From Saccharum officinarum (taxonomy: Eukaryota > Streptophyta > Magnoliopsida > Poales > Poaceae), in the NCBI GenBank assembly GCA_020631735.1, contig CM036188.1, positions 15,790,214 to 15,854,213 of the forward strand: a stretch of DNA of 64,000 nucleotides. Direction: 5' to 3'. Below the pieces are notes generated by a model. The model did not search any database and had not been told where the DNA came from. It worked only from the letters and a program-made list of their open reading frames with translations. A program made the translations under genes and the position numbers. Shown piece by piece: positions 50,841 to 62,058 of the stretch. The first letter of the stretch is position 1. Every line of letters starts with the position of its first letter.

Positions 50841-51607
50841 GACGGGCAACCCCCCTCTCAATACACACCTCTACACTTGAGCATTCCTTCATATTCTTTG
50901 TAGTAGTGTCCCTCTAGGTGCTCCCACCTAGTTGTAAAGGAAATAGGGAGAAAGGAGAGGAAGGGAGCAGAGGAGGAGCCGAGTCTGTCGGATCCTCCTC
51001 AACTTTGTACCTCTACAGAGCCAACTCAATTCTTGAGTAATATCTAGGTTATACTTTGGTAATTCCAAGCTTTCTATTTAACTAAATTCAGTTCTTGCTT
51101 TACCTTACGTACGGGATCTCCGCTTGACCGAGTGCTCTAGTCTAAGGATCTGGACTAGAGTAGTAATCGCTAGTATAGACGTGGTGTCTAGGCTATAGTT
51201 TATATGAGTTTGCACCCAAACCCACCAATAGTTGTGGTAGCCCTAGAGGTGACAGCTTTGACCAGGCCTTTGTATTCCACCATGTTTGGTTTGGTGTTTT
51301 CGTAGAGCTTTTGGCGGCTTGACCCTGATCACCCCTTCCAAGTCTTTTCGAGAATCGGAAAGGAACTGCTGCTCCAAAGTAAGTTTAGTAAGCCTGAACC
51401 TTTGTTATCTAGTTTGTCTTGCAAGAACCTTAGAAAACCGTCATCTACCTACAAAAACGTTTATCCTAGGATGATCTTGATCCTTCCTAGTACACTTCAC
51501 ATTCCCCATGGAAATCAATACCTTGGAATAATCCCAGGTGAAAGCTACAGCGGTATCCATGCGCTTGCGAATTTATTGGTTTGCATTAAAAAACCAACAA
51601 GCTTTTC

Positions 51608-51625
51608 TGGCGCTGTTGCTGGGGA
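51608..51625 (+). promoter_or_regulatory. tRNA-Asp-type primer-binding site (copy 2)
   Basis: TGGCGCTGTTGCTGGGGA, one step closer to the family sequence than copy 1. Confidence 0.75.
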
Positions 51626-51677
51626 ACGGTGGCTATTCTAGAATCGTACCAAGTTTGTCCATGTATCCTTTTTTTCT

Positions 51678-53060
51678 TTTACCCCATCATATGCACCTTA
51701 CATCCACTATCCCTACCACATAGATTCACCTCCTATTTATAAATTCTCCGCTCCAAAGAGTGAATTGTTGGAGCCTCCTCTATCATCACATCCCATTCTT
51801 ACAGACGGCTATGAGCTTTGCCCTGCTTTCATAGCCATGGTTCGGGAGCAATCCTTCTCTAGGCGAGAAGATGAAAATCCTTATATCCACCTTCAGGAAT
51901 TTGAGCAATTGTGTTCTTGCCTAATTTTTCTGGCATGACACAAGAAACCATTAAATGGAAATTGCTTTTGTTCTCCCATTTAGGGAGAGCAAAAAAATAG
52001 TATGCTCATGTCGTAGGAGGTGTTCATGGAAATTGGGATGAACTTCAAGACAAATTTTGTCTTGCTTTCTTCCCTCTTTCTCAAATTGCCGCCCTTCGAA
52101 TAGAACTTCTTACCTTTCAACAAAAGGAGAAGGAGACTATAGGAGCACCTTAGACTAGATTCTTGAGCCTTATCAATACCGGTCCAAACCTTTCCTTGCC
52201 CGACCATGTCCTTCTTTACCACTTCCATCTTGGTCTTAGCAAGGAAGCTGCTATCCAACTTGACCTATCTTCAGGAGGCTCGTTCACACACAACTCCATT
52301 AGTGAGGGGAAAGCCATTCTTGAGAAGATCCTTGAGAACACCCCTTACACTGACATTTATGATGAGTTTCTTGATGAAACAATTGAGTCAGGCCTTGGCC
52401 AACAAGAGGAGGCATATGCAGCCGAATCCAAAATTCCTTGAAATCCTTCCTATGATCTGGTTGCCAAAGAACCTCCCATTTAGGGAACATATCACACTTC
52501 TAGGGATGATGAACCCATCCTTTTACATGTCGCATTGAATTCGACGATGACCTTTTCCTTGATGATGATCTTGGGAACACCTTAGAGCCTCCTAATTCAA
52601 CATCATCTTATGCCTTGAATTCCTATATGAGACATCAGGAACACTCCAAAGGTGGAATATTAAGCAAACTCTTAGAGGGAGAATCAATTCATATAGAAGC
52701 CATTTCAATCCTCTCCCCCTCTATGCCCACATTTAATGCCCCATCCAAATATGTTCCTGATCTCAGGGGTGAGCTTATGTCAATCTCCATAGCAACCATG
52801 ACCTATCCAAATCTTGTGAGGTATCTGCATGGTCATGCGAAAGAAAGTGCTCCCCCTCTCCCTGAAATGGAAGATTGTATCAATGAGCATGGAAGTTATT
52901 TCCTAACCAACCCATCAACTCCATGCTTATATGAATTTTTTCCAAATCGGTCTGTATCTATGGTATCACCCACAAAATCTACAACCCTTTCTTGCCCCCT
53001 GTCCATAAAATCTTGGAAAATGTTGTTTTAGATGCGTTTGACTATCCTAAATTTTGCTAA
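51678..53060 (+). pseudogene. Decayed gag of the Athila-like element (copy 2)
   Basis: Duplicate of 36768-38153. It keeps CGA at 51864 where copy 1 has TGA. It has its own TAG at 51998 (Trp codon in copy 1), a one-base deletion near 51928 and another near 52514. Other stops are shared with copy 1. Confidence 0.75.
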
Positions 53061-53061
53061 T

Positions 53062-53220
53062 TTCATGGTGTCGCCCGCATCCATTAATTGATTAACCGAG
53101 GCGGGCAAAGCAACCGCCTCCATTGGTCACCATTAACGGTGACCTTTGATTGGAAGCGATTGCAATGCCCGCCTCCATTAATAAAAAATGTCCGCCTCCA
53201 TTAAGTTTTATGTTATAGTG
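53062..53220. mobile_element. CACTA terminus fragment, GAGGCGGGC family (copy 2)
   Basis: Duplicate of 38155-38313, ending GTTATAGTG. Confidence 0.6.
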
Positions 53221-53266
53221 AATCGCCTCTCCTCATCTGCATTTTGCATGCTTAGGAGATCGTATA

Positions 53267-54479
53267 CACTACTACAGGAAACTTTTGCGAGGTGGGCAAA
53301 AATGATTTACCGAGGCGGGCTTCGCAACTGCCTCAGTGGAAAGGTCACGGTTAATGTGACCTTTTCCGAGGTGGTTGGATGCCTGCCTCAATAAATCAAA
53401 ATAAAAAAGCAAAAGCCCATAGCCCAACCGGGCCTGGACCTAGGCCACCATCGCAGGGGGAGCAGGCCCCGCCCAATGCGTCGCCACAGTCCGGTGTGCC
53501 AGTCGTTGACGCTCACCGGCGCCCGGGGGTGTCAAATCCACAGCCTCCCAGACCTACGCGAGGAGATCTGCCGGTGGAGCGCCACCGCCTCGGGGGTACG
53601 AGCTCGGCACTGCCTCTAGATTCTCCGGTGGAGCGCCACCGCCACCAGATCCACCGCCTCCAGATCCACCGATGGAGCGCCGCCGCCACCATCTGCCGGG
53701 TGTAGGCGACCTCACGATCTGCCGCGGAGCGAACACCCAGCCCCTGATCCACGCGCCACACCCTCCATCTTCGCTGCCCCACCCTCGATCTGAGACGCCG
53801 GCCCTTGATTTGTGCCACCCCGTGTGCCGCCACTGGTGGAGGACCTTGGGGAGCAGCGCGCCGCCACCAGGGAAGGAGACAGCGTCGCCGGGTCGCCGCG
53901 CCGCTAGGAGTGCCGCCTGCTCCTCGATCCAAATGGGGTGCGTCGCCAGCTCCTCGATCCAGATGGCTACGCTACCTTGGTGAGGGAGAGGGAGAGTGGG
54001 GATGGGAGAGATGAGGGGTCGCGGTTGAGGGAGGGGCCGCGGGCATCAGGCGTCGAGAAGGGAGGGGCGTCATGCGTCGGGCTGGGAAGCAGCGACTGAG
54101 GGCTGAGGGAGTGAGTGGGCTGGGAGTTAGGTTAGGGTTTTCACTATGTATATATACTAGACACTGGTATTGGGTTGTGAAATGGTAGCGGGCTAGGCCA
54201 GATTTTAGGAGGCGGTCCTTATAAAATAACCGCCTCGGTTAATGATTACTGAGGCAGTTGCGTTATAATGCCCGCCTCAGTTAATGGGCATTAACCGAGG
54301 CGGTTATATTACATTGCCAACCTTGGTTAATAGATTTTAGGAGGTAGTTATTTTTAACCATCTCAATTAATAAAAAATGACCGCCTTGGTTTATCAGGCA
54401 TTAACCGAGGCGGTTTAAAATGCTGCCCACCTCCGAGCCCAAAATCAAAATGTTGCGCAAAACAAATCATGTAGTAGTG
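53267..54479. mobile_element. Complete non-autonomous CACTA element (copy 2)
   Basis: Duplicate of 38360-39580, 1213 bp, with the same ends and ATA flanks. The eight missing bases are scattered small deletions in the GC-rich interior and terminal repeats. They may be real or sequencing error. Confidence 0.88.
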
Positions 54480-55439
54480 ATAGCAACCATTCGGATATGT
54501 CGTTGGCTTTGTGCCACCTGCTTGGGTGTGCTGTACGATCAGGTTTTTCAAGTGCACACAGCGCGACTACTGCATCATCTTCTTCCCGGTGTTTCTTGTA
54601 CATGTTGTGACACTTATGCATCGTTTACTTCCTAGTGGACGTTCTCCGGACTTCACTATGAACATCAACCTGCATCGACTGTTGTCCGTGACTTTAGAGT
54701 AACACACTATGTCAACTAGTGCACATGGATACTAAATTTTTCATAATCCGTATTATAACTTTGATCAGTATGTTTGTCATAGTCTATATTATTGCGAATA
54801 ATTGTAGTTGACAGTTGCACATATATGGTTACCAACTACTATTGTTTTTGTAGATTAAATTAAACATGAAAATTCATAAATTTCTAACAAAAACTTCAAT
54901 AAAAATAAAGATGGACACAGAATGCCATGATGGAAAATTTTGAGTTGCAATTGAATCTTGTGTATGGAGAAATAAAAAATAAAAATCAGCATATGAGTAG
55001 TGCTGGATGCAACTGTTTCCAAGAGTGAATGCATAACAACAACATGAATCTCCTGCCATTAATACAGCTTTAAACTCATTAAAAAACGAGTTCCCCAGTG
55101 GCTGGCGCAACATGAATAACTCTTATACAGTAGTTTGTGTGAAACATTAAATTATTTCAGCTAAAAAAGTCATGAACATAAAAGTTATCGAACTCATTAA
55201 GATCTATAACTTTTATTTTGCTTATTTATTCATTCGACAAAGTTGTAGTAACATTATTCACAAATCTTACATATCTCTCGTATAGTTTCATAAATTATAA
55301 GAGGGATTTGTAACATTTGTGAACAATGTTTACCACTGTTCGGATGACAAATGAGCAAAAAAAAGTTGCATATCTCGAAATGTTATAGAACTTTGTAGTT
55401 GACAACTTTTTCATTTGAATTCATTTTGTAAGGAAAATT

Positions 55440-55539
55440 NNNNNNNNNNNNNNNNNNNNNNNNNNNNNNNNNNNNNNNNNNNNNNNNNNNNNNNNNNNNN
55501 NNNNNNNNNNNNNNNNNNNNNNNNNNNNNNNNNNNNNNN
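55440..55539. other. Assembly gap (100 N)
   Basis: Exactly 100 N, the usual placeholder for a gap of unknown size. Left flank corresponds to about 40545 of copy 1 and right flank to 37372, so the two flanks overlap by about 3.2 kb of unit sequence. Confidence 0.99.
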
Positions 55540-56323
55540 CGTTCACACACAACTCCATTAGTGAGGAGGAAAGCCTTCTTGAGAAGTAATTCCTTGAGAA
55601 CACCCCTTACAGTGACATTTTATGATGAGTTTCTTGATGAAACAATTGAGTCAGGCCTTGGCCAACAAGAGGAGGCATATGCAGCCGAATCCAAAATTCC
55701 TTGAAATCCTTCCTATGATCTGGTTGCCAAAGAACCTCCCAGGGCAACATATCATCACATTCTCTAGGGATGATGAACCCCATCCTTTTACATGTCGCAT
55801 TGAATTCGACGATGACCTTTTCCTTGATGATGATCTTGGGAACACCTTAGAGCCTCCTAATTCAACATCATCTTATGCCTTGAATTCCTATATGAGACAT
55901 CAGGAACACTCCAAAGGTGGAATATTAAGCAAACTCTTAGAGGGAGAATCAATTCATATAGAAGCCATTTCAATCCTCTCCCCTCTATGCCCACATTTAA
56001 TGCCCCATCCAAATATGTTCCTGATCTCAGGGTGAGCTTATGTCAATCTCCATAGCAACCATGACCTATCCAAATCTTGTGAGGTATCTGCATGGTCATG
56101 CGAAAGAAAGTGCTCCCCCTCTCCCTGAAATGGAAGAATGTATCAATGAGCATGGAAGTTATTTCCTAACCAACCCATCAACTCCATGCTTATATGAATT
56201 TTTTCCAAATCGGTCTGTATCTATGGTATCACCCCAAAAATCTACAACCCTTTCTTGCCCCCTGTCCATAAAATCTTGGAAAATGTTGTTTTAGATGCGT
56301 TTGACTATCCTAAATTTTGCTAA
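55540..56323 (+). pseudogene. Decayed gag, 3' part (right of the gap)
   Basis: Matches 37372-38153 of copy 1, cut at the left by the gap. It has several indels near the gap and one near 55980-56035 that shift the frame. Confidence 0.7.
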
Positions 56324-56324
56324 T

Positions 56325-56483
56325 TTCATGGTGTCACCCGCATCCATTAATTGATTAACCGAGGCGGGCAAAGCAACCGCCTCCATTGGTCACCATTAAC
56401 GGTGACCTTTGATTGGAAGCGATTGCAATGCCCGCCTCCATTAATAAAAAATGTCCGCCTCCGTTAAGTTTTATGTTATAGTG
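56325..56483. mobile_element. CACTA terminus fragment, GAGGCGGGC family (right of gap)
   Basis: Equivalent of 38155-38313. Confidence 0.6.
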
Positions 56484-56529
56484 AATCGCCTCTCCTCATC
56501 TGCATTTTGCATGCTTAGGAGATCGTATA

Positions 56530-57744
56530 CACTACTACAGGAAACTTTTGCGAGGTGGGCAAAAATGATTTACCGAGGCGGGCTTCGCAACTGCCTCAGT
56601 GGAAAGGTCACGGTTAATGTGACCTTTCCGAGGTGGTTGGATGCCTGCCTCAATAAATCAAAATAAAAAAGCAAAAGCCCATAGCCAACCGGGCCTGGAC
56701 CTAGGCCACCATCGCAGGGGGAGCAGGCCCCGCAATGCGTCGCCACAGTCCGGTGTGCCAGTCGTTGACGCTCACCGGCGCCCGGGGGGTCAAATCCACA
56801 GCCTCCCAGACCTACGCGAGGGAGATCTGCCGGTGGAGCGCCACCGCCTCGGGGGTACGAGCTCGGCACTGCCTCTAGATTCTCCGGTGGAGCGCCACCG
56901 CCACCAGATCCACCGCCTCCAGATCCACCGATGGAGCGCCGTCGCCACCATCTGCCGGGTGTAGGCGACCTCACGATCTGCCGCGGAGGGCGACACCCAG
57001 CCCCTGATCCACGCCGCCACACCCTCCATCTTCGCTGCCCCACCCTCGATCTGAGACGCCGGCCCTTGATTTGTGCCACCCCGTGTGCCGCCACTGGTGG
57101 AGGACCTTGGGGGAGCAGCGCGCCGCCACCAGGGAAGGAGACAGCGTCGCCGGTCGCCGCGCCGCTAGGAGTGCCGCCTGCTCCTCGATCCAAATGGGGT
57201 GCGTCGCCAGCTCCTCGATCCAGATGGCTACGCTACCTTGGTGAGGGAGAGGGAGAGTGAGGGATGGGAGAGATGAGGGGTCGCGGTTGAGGGAGGGGGC
57301 CGCGGGCATCAGGCGTCGAGAAGGGAGGGGCGTCATGCGTCGGGCTGGGAAGCAGCGACTGAGGGCTGAGGGAGTGAGTGGGCTGGGAGTTAGGTTAGGG
57401 TTTTCACTATGTATATATACTAGACACTGGTATTGGGTTGTGAAATGGTAGCGGGCTAGGCCAGATTTTAGGAGGCGGTCCTTATAAAATAACCGCCTCG
57501 GTTAATGATTTACTGAGGCAGTTGCGTTATAATGCCCGCCTTAGTTAATGGGCATTAACCGAGGCGGTTATATTACATTGCCAACCTTGGTTAATAGATT
57601 TTAGGAGGTAGTTATTTTTAACCATCTCAATTAATAAAAAATGACCGCCTTGGTTTATCCAGGCATTAACCGAGGCGGTTTAAAATGCTGCCCACCTCCG
57701 AGCCCAAAATCAAAATGTTGCGCAAAACAAATCATGTAGTAGTG
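56530..57744. mobile_element. Complete non-autonomous CACTA element (right of gap)
   Basis: Equivalent of 38360-39580, 1215 bp, with ends CACTACTACAGG and GTAGTAGTG and ATA on both sides. Confidence 0.88.
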
Positions 57745-58604
57745 ATAGCAACCATTCGGATATGTCGTTGGCTTTGTGCCACCTGCTTGGGTGTGCTGTA
57801 CGATCAGGTTTTTCAAGTGCACACAGCGCGACTACTGCATCATCTTCTTCCCGGTGTTCTTGTACATGTTGTGACACTTATGCATCGTTTACTTCCTAGT
57901 GGACGTTCTCCGGACTTCACTATGAACATCAACCTGCATCGACTGTTGTCCGTGACTTTAGAGTAACACACTATGTCAACTAGTGCGCATGGATACTAAA
58001 TTTTTCATAATCCGTATTATAACTTTGATCAGTATGTTTGTCATAGTCTATATTATTGCGAATAATTGTAGTTGACAGTTGCACATATATGGTCACCAAC
58101 TACTATTGTTTTTGTAGATTAAATTAAACATGAAAATTCATAAATTTCTAACAAAAACTTCAATAAAAATAAAGATGGACACAGAATGCCATGATGGAAA
58201 ATTTTGAGTTGCAATTGAATCTTGTGTATGGAGAAATAAAAAATAAAAATCAGCATATGAGTAGTGCTGGATGCAACTGTTTCCAAGAGTGAATGCATAA
58301 CAACAACATGAATCTCCTCCCATTAATACAGCTTTAAACTCATTAAAAAACGAGTTCCCCAGTGGCTGGCGCAACATGAATAACTCTTATACAGTAGTTT
58401 GTGTGAAACATTAAATTATTTCAGCTGAAAAAGTCATGAACATAAAAGTTATCGAACTCATTAAGATCTATAACTTTTATTTTGCTTATTTATTCATTCG
58501 ACAAAGTTGTAGTAACATTATTCACAAATCTTACATATCTCTCATATAGTTTCATAAATTATAAGAGGGATTTGTAACATTTGTGAACAATGTTACTACC
58601 ACTG

Positions 58605-59488
58605 TGTCGGATGAACAAATGAGCAAAATAAAAGTTGCATATCTCGAAATGTTATAGAACTTTGTAGTTGACAACTTTTTCATTTGAATTCATTTTGTCA
58701 AGGAAAATTATGTTTGAATTTCTCAAATTTGAAATTTGAATCTTCAAATGACCTTGGATGGACAAACAACCAAAATAAAAGTTGTAGATCTCAATAAGTT
58801 ATACAACTTTATAGTCGACAAATTTTTGATTTTAAATCATCTTGTCAAAGAAAACTACATTTGAATGTTTCAAATTTAAATTTTTCAAACAACCTCAAAT
58901 GGAGAAACTACCAAAATGAAAGTTGTACATCTCGAAAGTTATGAAACTTTGTGGTCAACAAAATTTTGATTTGAAATGATCTTTTCAAGGAAAACTACGT
59001 TTGAATTTCTCAAAATTGAAATTCAAATTTTATAAACGACCTTGCATGGAGAAACTACTAAGATAAAAGTTGTAGATCTCGAAAAGTTATGAAACTTTGT
59101 CGTTGACAACTTTTTTATTTTAATTCGTTTAGGGCCTCGAACAATCAATTTAAACTCGGTTTAGGATAATTTCACGTGAAGCGCGCAATTTTCGCGTGAA
59201 AAATGCCATGACTTGTGATTTCTGAACGGTTGGGCTACCCCAGATTAAAAAAAATCCTATTTTTTTGTCCAAAATTGCGATTTTTGAAAAATGGTTTGTA
59301 GAGGCAGTTGGATATAGAGCCGGCCCTACAAATTTAGAACCGTCTCTACAAAAACCATTTGTAGGGGCGGCTGGCCAACTGCCTCTACAAATCTGTGTTT
59401 TGTAGACACGGTGTGGTAGGGGAGGCTGGCCAAACCGCACCTTACAAACGTCCATGAGCTGCCCCTACTAATCTTGTCTGTAGTAGTG
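58605..59488. mobile_element. CACTA 3' part with internal array (right of gap)
   Basis: Equivalent of 40443-41325, ending GTCTGTAGTAGTG at 59488, with the same roughly 146-bp internal array. Confidence 0.65.
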
Positions 59489-60327
59489 TATGCACTAATG
59501 CACCCACAAATCAAGTACACGTACACCCCCTCTAATTTACTCTAGCCGCCCAATTGCCTCTCTCATCTGCCTCGCACCTGTTATAGGAGCAAATGTAAAG
59601 TTGCAGCTGGACTATGTATCTATAATAGCCAAAGTTGCAGTAATAGACTATGTATCAAAGTTGTACCAAAGTTGCAGTTGTGATACTAGTATTCAATCAT
59701 GCTACAAATATATACAGCGGGCTTGATGGGTTCTGCAAGAGGCCCCAGTTTGCACATGAAGAGTGAATGCATACTTCCATTGTCACTTACACAACATACA
59801 CAACCGTGTATATATAGCATTTCATGATTTGCAAATACACAACTGAATGCAAAGCTAGCACCACAACACAGGGTAGTATGCAGAAGAGAGGTGCCTCAAG
59901 TTCAAAAGAATCCCTCCACCATTATTATGCCTTAGGAACAGGAAGCAACAGGGAAATGCCAACATGGCGCGGTCATGCCTATAGTGTAGGGGTGGAACCA
60001 CTACTAGAATCAGCCGCTTTGCCGAGTGTTCAGGGCACTCGGCAAAGCCCTAAATACACTCGGCAAAGGCTTTGCCGAGTGCCACACTCGGCAAAGAGCA
60101 CACGACAAAAAAGCTGTCGGTAAAGCGGCCTTTGCCGAGTGTCTTTTATCGGGCACTCGGCAAAGGCTTTGCCGAGTGCCCGACACTCGCAAAGGCCGAA
60201 CCGAAAAATTCTAAAAAAAATAGGAAAAAAATTTTAAAATGTTTTTTTAATTAGAGGAGGGACTCCACCGGCTAGTCATATGGCAACTGCTACCAAGTGA
60301 CCAACCAAAGTAATTTTTTGAAACTTT

Positions 60328-60394
60328 GCGCCCAGCAAGAATCGAACTTGTGACCTCTCACACACACGCGAGCTCCTCTACCACTACACCTCTC
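60328..60394 (-). other. tRNA-like segment inside the CACTA element (intact element)
   Basis: Same as 42166-42232: an A-box-like TGTAGTGGTAGAGG and a B-box-like GTTCGATTC on the minus strand. Confidence 0.4.
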
Positions 60395-60479
60395 TTTCAT
60401 TTGTGTCTATATTTCATTCCGGTTCCCCAAATATTATACCAAATCAAGTGTAAATTGATTGTTTGAGGCCCTAAACGAA

Positions 60480-61010
60480 TTCAAATTAAAAAGTTGTCAA
60501 CTACAAAGTTTCGTAACTTTTTGAGATCTATAATTTTCATTTAGGAAGTTTCTCCATCCGAGGTCATTTGAAAAATTCGAATTTTAAAATTTTGAATTTC
60601 AAACGTAGTTTTGCATGACAAGATGATTTCAAATTAAAAAGTTGTCAACTACAAAGTTTCATAACTTTTCGAGATCTACAATTTTCATTTAGGAAGTTTC
60701 TCCATCCGAGGTCATTTAAAAAATTCGAATTTTAAAATTTTAAATTTCAAATGTAGTTTTGCATGACAAGATGATTTCAAATTAAAAAGTTGTCAACTAC
60801 AAAGTTTCATAACTTTTCGAGATCTATAAAGTTTATTCTGGTTGTTTTTCCATCCGAGGTCTTTTAAAAAATTCAAATTTTAAATTTTTGAAATTCGGAT
60901 GCAGTTTTGCATGACAACATGATTTCAAATTAAAAAGTTGTCAACTACAATGTTTCATAACTTTTCGAGATCTACAATTTTCATTTAGGAAGTTTTTCCA
61001 TCTGAGATCG
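60480..61010. repeat. 148-bp tandem array in the CACTA core
   Basis: Units start at about 60480, 60628, 60777 and 60923 with TTCAAATTAAAAAGTTGTCA; the last is partial. Each contains AACTTTTCGAGATCTACAAT (or a close variant) and TTTCTCCATCCGAGGTC. The same unit, inverted, makes up the array at 40443-40960. Confidence 0.88.
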
Positions 61011-61518
61011 TGGTTCTAACATTATTCATAAATCTTATATATCTCTCTTGTAGTTTTATAAAACTATATGAGAGACGTGTAGATTTTGTGAACAACGTTA
61101 CTATCGCTTTGTCGAATGAAGAAATGGCCAAAATAAACTTTATAGATCTTAAGAAGTTATAAAACTTTGTAGTTAAAAACTTTTTAATTTGAATTCATTT
61201 AGGGCTTCAAAATGTGCTTTGAAAAACTGCTTTGCCGAGTGCCAAAAAAAACACTAGGCAAAAGACTTTCTTTGCCGAGTCTTTTTTTTGGCACTCGGCA
61301 AAGCAGCTTCTTTGCCGAGTGTTTTTTTGGCACTCGGCAAAGAATATGTTTGCCGAGTGTTTTTTTTGCACTCGGCAAAGCAGCTTCTTTGCCGAGTGTT
61401 TTTTTTTGCCGAGTGTTTTTTATTTAGCACTCGGCAAAGAGCTTCTTTGCCGAGTGCTAAAAAAAACACTCGGCAAACCACATGGCACTCTGCAAAGAAC
61501 CGGATTCCGGTAGTGAAC

Positions 61519-61717
61519 GATGGTTCTCTTGTGTCCACTGAATAGCAGTATGGAGAGAAGGTCAGGCAGCCACGTGCACGCTAATGCATACGGTTCATTC
61601 GGAGTTCAGAAACTTCAGGTGCTGGCATGCCCTGTACGTACGTGACCATCGGTATGTATGCCATTGTGTGATTCTCCGGCCACAAGGCAAAAACTGAAGA
61701 CCAGCATTGACTCTGGA
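61519..61717. other. Short non-repetitive flank
   Basis: Sequence between the CACTA element and the LINE tail; nothing recognised. Confidence 0.4.
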
Positions 61718-62058
61718 AGCTTCTTTTTTTCGAGAAGTCGATAGGGGGAGAGAGAACCCCCCACCTCATTTCATTGATGACGCGGCCCTTGAAGCCAAAT
61801 ATTACAAATACATGGTTCACATCCCATTTCTTATATATTGGTTTACATTGCGTTAACTAAAGCAGAACACCAAACGTCAGCGAATACTCGTTCCTTCTTT
61901 GGCAAGCGGGCTTTCCATAAGTTAGCCTCTGATTTGCATGCCATCAGCGCCCCTTGTAATGTCAACCGATTATTCCTGAAGATGATGTTGTTCCTCCTTT
62001 TCCAGATATGCCAACAAGGCCTGACTGCCTTGCGGATCCGTCCCTTAGTGAGCAATTG
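61718..62058 (-). pseudogene. LINE (L1-type) ORF2 C-terminus and 3' tail
   Basis: The minus frame 62055-61843 reads CWHIWKRRNNIIFRN followed by a helical EANLWKARL segment, the typical C-terminal end of plant L1 reverse transcriptase ORF2 (zf-RVT region). It is followed by a 3' UTR and a short A-rich tail (GAAAAAAAGAAG on the minus strand, near 61726-61737). The UTR contains ATGAAATGAGGTGGGG near 61765, common before the tail of grass LINEs. The element is cut off at the 5' end near 62058, as usual for LINEs that stopped reverse transcription early. The reverse transcriptase core is absent. Confidence 0.75.

Larger units (their letters stand above)
42374..55439. repeat. Tandem segmental duplication, copy 2 (to the assembly gap)
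   Basis: Same order as copy 1 from 27515 to about 40545. It contains copies of every element described in copy 1 up to the internal array of the third CACTA family. The last hundred bases before the gap carry several small deletions relative to copy 1 (for example near 55330-55370), as expected of a poorly supported contig end. Confidence 0.95.
55540..60508. repeat. Duplication unit, right-hand part (end of copy 2 or a third copy)
   Basis: Corresponds to 37372-42346 of copy 1. It shares with copy 2, against copy 1, several substitutions (for example GCGTTTGAC, GAGACGCCGG and GTCGCGGTT), but agrees with copy 1 at others. The first hundred bases after the gap have several small insertions and deletions. 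Beyond 60508 sequence continues into the CACTA remainder absent from copy 1. Confidence 0.9.
59999..61515. mobile_element. Complete CACTA element, TTTGCCGAGTG family
   Basis: A 1517-bp element from CACTACTAGAATCAG to CGGATTCCGGTAGTG with a 3-bp target duplication AAC (59996-59998 and 61516-61518). Both subterminal zones (60015-60200 and 61225-61495) consist of TTTGCCGAGTG and its inverse CACTCGGCAAA, which in En/Spm-type elements are where the element's own binding protein docks. The core holds the tRNA-like segment and a 148-bp tandem array. No transposase is present. ORFs over 60010-60254 and 61212-61545 merely translate the repeats. Confidence 0.93.

Noticed and set aside
55540..60508. A genuine third copy of the duplication
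   Set aside because: Not excluded, but an overlap of contig ends explains the data with fewer assumptions: one visible junction, a 100-N gap, and degraded flanks.
60480..61010. CRISPR-like array of regularly spaced repeats
   Set aside because: The whole 148-bp unit repeats, with no unique spacers, and the context is a plant CACTA transposon.
61212..61545. Overlapping ORFs on both strands with repeated Cys-Arg-Val-Phe-like peptides
   Set aside because: Each peptide repeat is the TTTGCCGAGTG DNA motif read in another frame; both strands are equally open.
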